Assembly: GCA_003693705.1 (NCBI GenBank)
Contig: RBZT01000672.1
Span: forward strand, 1 to 64,000
Reading direction: 5' to 3'
Source: Polymyxa betae
Lineage: Eukaryota; Endomyxa; Phytomyxea; Plasmodiophorida; Plasmodiophoridae
Length of the DNA: 64,000 nucleotides
Of this stretch, positions 56,073-64,000 are shown piece after piece. The notes beneath the pieces were generated by a model that saw only the letters and a program-made list of their open reading frames with translations, was not told the DNA's origin and did no database searches. The translations under genes were made by a program, and so were the position numbers. Each line of letters starts with the position of its first letter. Position 1 is the first letter of the stretch.

Positions 56073-56891
56073 ATGATGAATTCCTTCAGATCACATAATC
56101 GGATTCATCAGCTGATGGCACATTCGGCATCCGACGATTCCACCATCACGCCCAATGTCGTAGCCGCAGCGCCAAGACGGGAGACTGTTGACAATCTCGT
56201 CACTCGCGAGCTCGAGCCCAGCGATTTTGAACGCGGGTTTGTGAAATTATTGGGCCAGGTACGAGAATGATGCATCGAAGGCTATTTAGGTTCTCACTGA
56301 ACATCTCTTGTAGCTGACAACGGTCGGCGATATTTCCAAAGAGGTTCATAATGTTCACAACGATTGCAATCCACGTAAATCTGGTTCAGGCCTTTATCAA
56401 GCGTTATACTGAATTGAAACGCGCTGGTGACATGTACAAGGTAATACAAGGAATCATCGTGGAGTTTTAGGCTCTGACAATATGAAGATTGCAGTGATTG
56501 TTGATCCAGTTGCTGACAAAGTCATTGCGTGTGCGACCTTAATCATGGAGAAGAAATTTGTCCATGGCTGTGGTGTTGTTGGTCATGTAGAGGATGTTGT
56601 AAGTACAAAATTGTCATTTGATTGAACACATTCGGAAGCTTACCGATGGTTAGGTCGTTGATTTTACATATCGTAAGAGAACCTAACCAAGGATATGAAT
56701 CTATAATTAAACATGTTTTAGGTGGCCGTAGTCTAGGACTGAGAGTTGTAGATCAACTGAAAACATGGGCGGAAGAGGCAGGATGCTACAAAATCATTTT
56801 GGATTGTGCTGCCCATAATGTCCCATTCTACAACAAGCTCGGATTCGTTAAAAAGGAAGAGCAAATGGCATTCTACTACAATAAGCATTAA
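56073..56891 (+). CDS. GNPNAT1: Glucosamine-6-phosphate N-acetyltransferase
   Basis: It makes GlcNAc-6-P in the UDP-GlcNAc pathway. From the ATG at 56073, a polar N-terminus precedes VTRELEPSDFERGFVKLLGQ. After an intron comes LTTVGDISKE, then AFIKRYTELKRAGDMYK across an intron of 47 nt, the family's substrate-binding helix. IAVIVDPVADKVIACATLIM and KFVHGCGVVGHVEDVV contain the acetyl-CoA strand. After introns, RGRSLGLRVVDQLKTWAEEA forms the P-loop-like CoA site, and YKIILDCAAHNVPFYNKLGF completes the GNAT fold. The C-terminus is intact. Introns are 46-56 nt with clear GT-AG ends. Confidence 0.92.
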
Positions 56892-57013
56892 TCAGATCCA
56901 ATAAATCTAGCTCGTTTGCAAACGCTCTTGCTCTTGATAGTCTATATGACCGTACAGTTATATTTTACACAAAGCGATAAATAAATATTGATGTAGATAA
57001 AGACCGTCTCCAA

Positions 57014-57533
57014 TTATCGAAAGAACTGTTCCCTTCGTCTTGCCCTTCTCCTTCCAAAGTGCATACGCCGATACGCTTCTCGAAAGTGCAACGGTCGAAG
57101 AGCACCAGTATGCCTCCACTCTTCTTGAACTTCAACAGTCATCCGAATCAGTTCCGAAAGGAAGATCTTGCTTATTCCACTCATAATAATACTAGTTACT
57201 GGGGAGGGCTTTTTGCTTGTCCTCAGCGACGTTTGCATGACCATAGATACGTGGCTCGGAGTCAGCCTTGATCTAAAATATGCTTCATATCGTAGCATTT
57301 GCGAGGCCGTTAATTTATAATAAATTGTCCTGAGAAACTATAAAAACCAACACATAATAAACAGAATGAACTAACTTTCGCTCTGATGATGATCCTTCAG
57401 AGTAGATCAGCTCTGATGGCAGCAGTCTGTTCGGATCATTTTCGTTTTCCTTTTCGGCACCAGTCTTATCAATTTCAGTAACCTCGATAGACTCCCGACT
57501 AACTAATTCCCGAGTGCCATCAATATTGGCCAT
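57014..57533 (-). CDS. TAF11: TFIID subunit TAF11
   Basis: A histone-fold protein that pairs with TAF13 in TFIID. From the ATG at 57533 an acidic N-terminus (EIDKTGAEKENENDPNRLLP) joins, across an intron of about 57 nt, to KTIYYKLTASQMLRYEAYFR. The fold continues SRLTPSHVSMVMQTSL and SIIMSGISKIFLSELIRMTV, then EVQEEWRHTGALRPLHFREA with YRRM, the exact TAF11 order (RYEMYRRS...MSGISKVFVGE...PLQPKHMREA). The C-terminus is Arg-rich. At 155 aa it is smaller than human TAF11 (211 aa), mainly by a shorter N-terminus. Confidence 0.9.
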
Positions 57534-57572
57534 AAGTGAAGTTGACACTCAAGCTTCAGAATCGCTCCATTA

Positions 57573-58072
57573 ATGAACGCGCCATTAATTTCCAGCTCCA
57601 GCCAAATCAAAAAATTTGCGCGAAGTTGCGCAGATTTTTCGTTATTCAAATTTTTGGAGAACACGTTTCGCTGGCTCCATACGAAACATGGTGTAGTAAT
57701 ACCGTTCGTCTTTTTAATCATGGAATGTATAAGACTGTTAAAAGCGTTGGGCTATGGATTGAGTTGGATCGGATTTAACTATCGTTGATTCTCATCAAGT
57801 ATCAACAGGCGGTGCTGTTTCCTATGCACATGGTGTAAGGAACACAAATGGTCACTTTAGGTGACAAAAAAAGCGTTGGGCTAGGATGGTCCCTCATGAT
57901 TATAAGTACACAACCGATCGCTGAATTCCAGCAAAAGTTGAGCAATTTCTTGCCTGGTGATGTTCTCAGCCCACATTATCTCCTCGATATGATGCTCGCC
58001 GTTAAAATAAGGCATAAGCCTACCAAAAATGAGGAAATTAGTCATTGTTCTCACCAATATTCGACCTATTAA
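57573..58072 (+). CDS. Unrecognised protein, exons partly resolved
   Basis: Its start (ATG at 57573) is 39 bp from the divergent TAF11 start. A plausible exon chain uses introns of about 38 nt and 28 nt (GTGTAAGGAA...CTTTAG). The later part, VDSHQVSTGGAVSYAHGDKK then SVGLGWSLMIISTQP and FLPGDVLSPHYLLDMMLAVK, looks coding. No domain is recognised. The last 35 nt overlap the 3' end of NPRL3 on the other strand if the stop is the TAA at 58070-58072. Confidence 0.35.
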
Positions 58073-59515
58073 ACAATTTCTTTAGCTTGGAATTTTTTGT
58101 TGTTGCACATGTCAGATCGGGATGGATCTGAGGTGAGGTCGAAAGATGCCTAAATCCTGAGGTAGAGTCGATCGACGACGAATAGATTTTAGGGCTTGGT
58201 CCAGGTCCCACCGACAACGATACGCTATGGTCTGGAATCAGCGAAACGTACGTATGTAATAAGATGAGGATCGAATGACGTAATAAAAAGACAATCAGAG
58301 TGACAATTTGATGCTGAGCAGCTTGACCTAACCACCAACTGTCAGAATTTGTTTAAAAATTTCAGAAAAGATTTCGGGCACCCAAAATTCGCAAATGTTC
58401 TTCGAGCCGATTAGGAACAGCGAATCGTGACACTTGATCGGGCAATCCGAGGGTAGGAAAGGACACTTCGAACGCCTCACAAACGCTGCGACTCAGCACG
58501 GCATCTGGATTGATCGTGAGAACCGAATGCTTCGTTAATGTATTCTGAAATGACATCTCAGAAACACAATCGATCCTTCTTTTAAAGACCAACCATGATC
58601 CGAGCTTTACGCCATAGGACGAGATGTGCTGCGATACGAAAGACATGAGATATCGGCATTCCCAAATCAACGCTCAGATCGCGAAAACTCTTCATTGGAT
58701 TCGCAACACGAATCAAGCGACGAAGTGTGGACGATGCATCGTCGGGTAATTGATCCAGAAGGTTGTCAGCATCCTCGAGCAGCAAAATCGTACGATAAGG
58801 GCGAAGATTCGATTTCAATTCGTTCTGATTGCTGACGCCTTCAGAGATTCCAACATGGATCCTCCCATTGATCTGAATATTACGAAGTGTGTGTCTGGCC
58901 AATGCCTCACAGATCTCGTTCAGCGATCTGGCAAGACTCGACAGTTTGAGCTGTATGTTTGCGTCTTTCTCATGCTGGTCTCGTAATTGGGAAAGAATCG
59001 CAACCTTCAGCTCATTAGACGATATCTCAAGTTGTAGCATAATATCCTATACCGAGTCGCTTGCGAAGTTCCTAACGATCTATCAGAAGGCGTAAATATG
59101 AATGAGCAAGACACAGAACCGATGGGACTGTTCGTGAAGAAGAGCGAAAGCCAGCTGTGGAATGGCATTTCGTGCCATTGAATGACGATTGGGTTCATTT
59201 ACGGGAACCACAGCGACAATATTGAACTTGGTCAAATGGTCATCTCGAGATGCATCCAGAGTAACCGGCCACGATATAAATTTCAGCGAATCGATGGTGA
59301 ATTCTATAGGCAAAATCAGATCCTAATGAGTCTAGATCTTGTATGATCAGACCCAACAGCTGATTGCATAAGACGTTTTTCGGGCAGCAGATACGAGCTA
59401 TAGTCTGTGGGCTGAGGTTCAGTGGTAGTGCACTTCCTGATGGATATGAGCAGTAATAGGTAAGTTGATTGCCACGATCAGTTAATGTCACTAGCAGCAT
59501 ATAGTACTGAGCCAT
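58038..59515 (-). CDS. NPRL3: GATOR1 subunit NPRL3
   Basis: This GATOR1 component restrains TORC1 at the lysosome under amino-acid starvation. From the ATG at 59515, MAQYYMLLVTLTDRGNQLTY is the N-terminal longin strand. VPVNEPNRHSMARNAIP follows, then a coiled region (HTLRNIQINGRIHVGISEGV) and the conserved PYRTILLLEDADNLLDQLPD, VANPMKSFRDLSVDLGMPIS and VFRIAAHLVLWRKARIM. A 53-nt intron near 58335 connects to AAQHQIVTLIVFLLRHSILI then LLHTYVSLI, the C-terminal NPRL3 hallmark. The tail ends at 58038. It is shorter than the human protein (569 aa), with a short Ser-rich C-terminus. Confidence 0.88.
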
Positions 59516-59780
59516 GACGTCGCCCTCTTAGCTACTCATATGACTAATCATGACTGTCCATCAAGACATATAGCTTCAAGGATGTAAAAATCCGTGCCAA
59601 ACTCCTTTCACAAAGTTGTTGCTCTCCAACAGCAGAACTTAATTTACAATACACATTCTATATGCTCCTGCTACGGGTAACAAAGCTGCCTTCCTGTATG
59701 AATGTCGATATAATCAAAACGATAAATGTTAGCGATATTCAGGAAAGTTTTCGCATGTGCTTAATGTCATCATGAAAACT

Positions 59781-60185
59781 TTACTTGGAATAATAATCTT
59801 CATGCATGCAAGGGTCGAAGGAGAACTCCCTTGGAGTAACAGGATTATAACTAGGTGGATCGCGAAATTTCAGATAGGCGAAAAACCCAGTTAAGGTAGC
59901 AAACATCGTTCCGAGCATAAGAGTGGTGGGTAGATGGTTGACGTTCTCATGAAGATCCAGGGCGGGTTCAGGAGCAACACCATCGTCCCAGATGAATTCG
60001 TGATCAGGTGGCAGCTATTGATATGTCATTAAAAGGGCTGATCTTTCAGATGCCAGACACATTACCGGAGCAGATTCAGCAGGCAAAGCGGGGAACATTT
60101 TCCTTAGCGGATGCTGCTCGGGCGTTTCATTGGTGCTGAGCTGACGACCACGAACCGCCAGCCGCCGAAACACATTCCGTATCAT
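59781..60185 (-). CDS. NDUFB8: Complex I accessory subunit, NDUFB8 (ASHI)-like
   Basis: Two exons join across an intron of about 55 nt (GTAATGTGTC...CAATAG). From the ATG at 60185, MIRNVFRRLAVRGRQLSTNE is a basic, amphipathic mitochondrial presequence. LPPDHEFIWDDGVAPEP and DLHENVNHLPTTLMLGTMFA then lead to a transmembrane helix (LGTMFATLTGFFAYLKF). PPSYNPVTPREFSFDPCMHE matches the ASHI C-terminal motif (PSYxPVxPxxYPYxxL). At 117 aa it is shorter than human NDUFB8 (186 aa). I rate the family as likely, not certain. Confidence 0.65.
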
Positions 60186-60522
60186 TTCTTTTGAAACCAG
60201 GCGCCAATAAATTGGATTGAATCTAGCAAATTTATAGACTTAGCAGAAGGTTGCGCCACTTTATATGTGGTTTGTGGCTCTGGTACAGTACATTGATATC
60301 GAGAGTAAATGAATTGCAAACGAATGCCAGATTGAATCTCATACAGAGTAGTATTATATTAATAGAGTTAATGAGGGATGTTTAAGTAGAGATATACTGC
60401 AAAGATCGAATTGTTAGATTGTAGGGGCTCTTGAAAAGATATGAGAGCAGTTGATTGCAAACTAATCAAGACCCAATTCGCGTCATTACATAAGCAGGGA
60501 CGCTTGACAAAAATGCAGATGT

Positions 60523-60924
60523 TCAATACATAATTGGAACAGGACCTTCTCCTGAAGCAGATGGTGCAGGTGCCATCGGTATTAGTCCAAAATCCAGCTC
60601 TGATAAAACCTCGCTTGTTGGAATTTCAACTTGATTATCTCTGTTAGCTTCTGCATTTAGAGCTACGATTCCATTGTGTAAAACAGATGCCGTTGACTGC
60701 AAACTAGCTAAGCGAGCCATGTGGACTTCAATCGTGTTATCGAGTAGTTTCATCTGCATACTTAATGAGCGCTTAAATCGCTCGAAGCAAATACACAGTT
60801 GTCAAACCTGGTAGCGAAGATATTCGGCATGTTCATGGTCAGTGCCTTTTTGAGAAACTCGTCGACGCTGTTGTTTGGGAGTCTCGATTCCGGGTCCTTT
60901 CTGATCGGGGCGACTTCGACGCAT
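60523..60924 (-). CDS. Small coiled-coil protein, unrecognised
   Basis: From the ATG at 60924 a basic first exon (MRRSRPDQKGPGIETPKQQR) joins across an intron of about 53 nt ending TATGCAG to MKLLDNTIEVHMARLASLQS. The rest is a helix followed by an acidic/Pro tail (LSELDFGLIPMAPAPSASGE). At about 115 aa it resembles kinetochore or adaptor coiled coils in size only. The nearby MCM7 start is 457 bp away on the other strand. Confidence 0.5.
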
Positions 60925-61380
60925 GATTACACACAATGTTTACGAGCAAATCCAAACGATAGACGGTCAGAAAGTCAATAAGGCCAGGTGTATCAAGATG
61001 GACATGGTCAGTGGCTAGCCATCGCTCTAAGCACGAATCACGTCAAAAACCTCTGGAGCGTCACACTCATAGGCAGAAAACCCAGCATTTGCTGTGATAA
61101 AATGAAGTGAGAATTGTCCATCCATTGTCACAGTGAGTAACCGTAGAAAAAATTTCTGTTGCATTCAGCATTCCATGAAAGACAATGGCAAAAAGTGAAA
61201 ATTAAATGAGGAATTTTAAAAATGGGATCGCAGCCCACCCCTAGGTTGTGAAACCCACCCGTGCTTTTGGTTGTCAAGATTTCCGCATCATAGCGGAACC
61301 CTCAAATCTTTCTTTCCAGGGAGGGTGTCTGTGTTCAGGAAGCTTGAAGAGTCGTCGCTTCCTGACATACATCTACTCTG
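60925..61380. other. Divergent spacer, coiled-coil gene / MCM7
   Basis: The region of 456 bp includes both upstream areas. It holds a short pyrimidine-rich strip (AACCCACCCG at 61251-61260) but no ORF or element I can name. Confidence 0.3.

Positions 61381-64000
<2,620 letters not shown>

Noticed and set aside
60523-60924. DASH complex subunit Dad2
   Set aside because: Size and helical content fit, but the conserved tryptophan-containing C-terminal motif is missing.

Overview
The window is a stretch of a compact, intron-rich eukaryotic nuclear genome. About 40 protein genes fill 64 kb on both strands. Most genes are split by very short GT-AG introns, typically 27-60 nt, and many neighbours lie less than 120 bp apart. 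The standard genetic code fits every gene that can be followed across exon joins. Several features suggest an early-branching animal or close animal relative: cilium and tubulin genes (an axonemal dynein light-chain-domain protein, a TTLL ligase), a CYP26-like P450, a three-cNMP-domain neuropathy target esterase, NPRL3, TAF11 and a secreted tyrosinase. My best guess is a compact-genome sponge, for example a glass sponge. That is inference; no rRNA or mitochondrial marker is present to settle it.

Layout. 1-2 kb: a partial secreted repeat protein and a small unknown. 2.3-7 kb: TELO2 and two unrecognised coiled-coil genes on the minus strand. 7.1-9.4 kb: two tandem universal stress protein genes and a small zinc-ribbon protein. 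9.7-14 kb: a TPR+SET methyltransferase, a small membrane protein and an L-asparaginase. 14-18.6 kb: one long FHA-domain, Ki-67-like gene built from tandem exon modules. 19-21.3 kb: a bacterial-type dCTP deaminase next to a YghU-type glutathione transferase. 21.3-27 kb: THG1L and neuropathy target esterase. 27-32 kb: exocyst SEC8 and a tubulin polyglutamylase-like TTLL. 32-36 kb: a small membrane protein, an AHA1-like protein, a coiled-coil protein, and the ribosome-assembly genes EFG1 and ABT1/ESF2 head to head. 36-43.4 kb: an AXDND1-like axonemal protein, DBP5/DDX19 and eIF5. 44-49 kb: small unknowns, a CYP26-like P450 and a secreted tyrosinase. 50-55.7 kb: a nuclear unknown, an SDS22-type LRR protein, a bHLH protein, RNA polymerase III subunit RPC9 and an RNase-inhibitor-type LRR protein. 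56-64 kb: GNA1, TAF11, an unknown, NPRL3, an NDUFB8-like complex I subunit, a small coiled-coil protein and the 5' part of MCM7.

Most genes are housekeeping: replication (MCM7), transcription (TAF11, RPC9), ribosome assembly (EFG1, ABT1), mRNA export and translation (DBP5, eIF5), tRNA-His maturation (THG1L), vesicle tethering (SEC8), TOR and PIKK control (NPRL3, TELO2), hexosamine and nucleotide metabolism (GNA1, dCTP deaminase), and cilia. The least ordinary parts are the module-repeat FHA gene, the adjacent bacterial-type enzymes at 19-21 kb, the minute introns, and several genes I could not assign to a family. I saw no tRNA, rRNA, CRISPR array, transposon or viral insertion.
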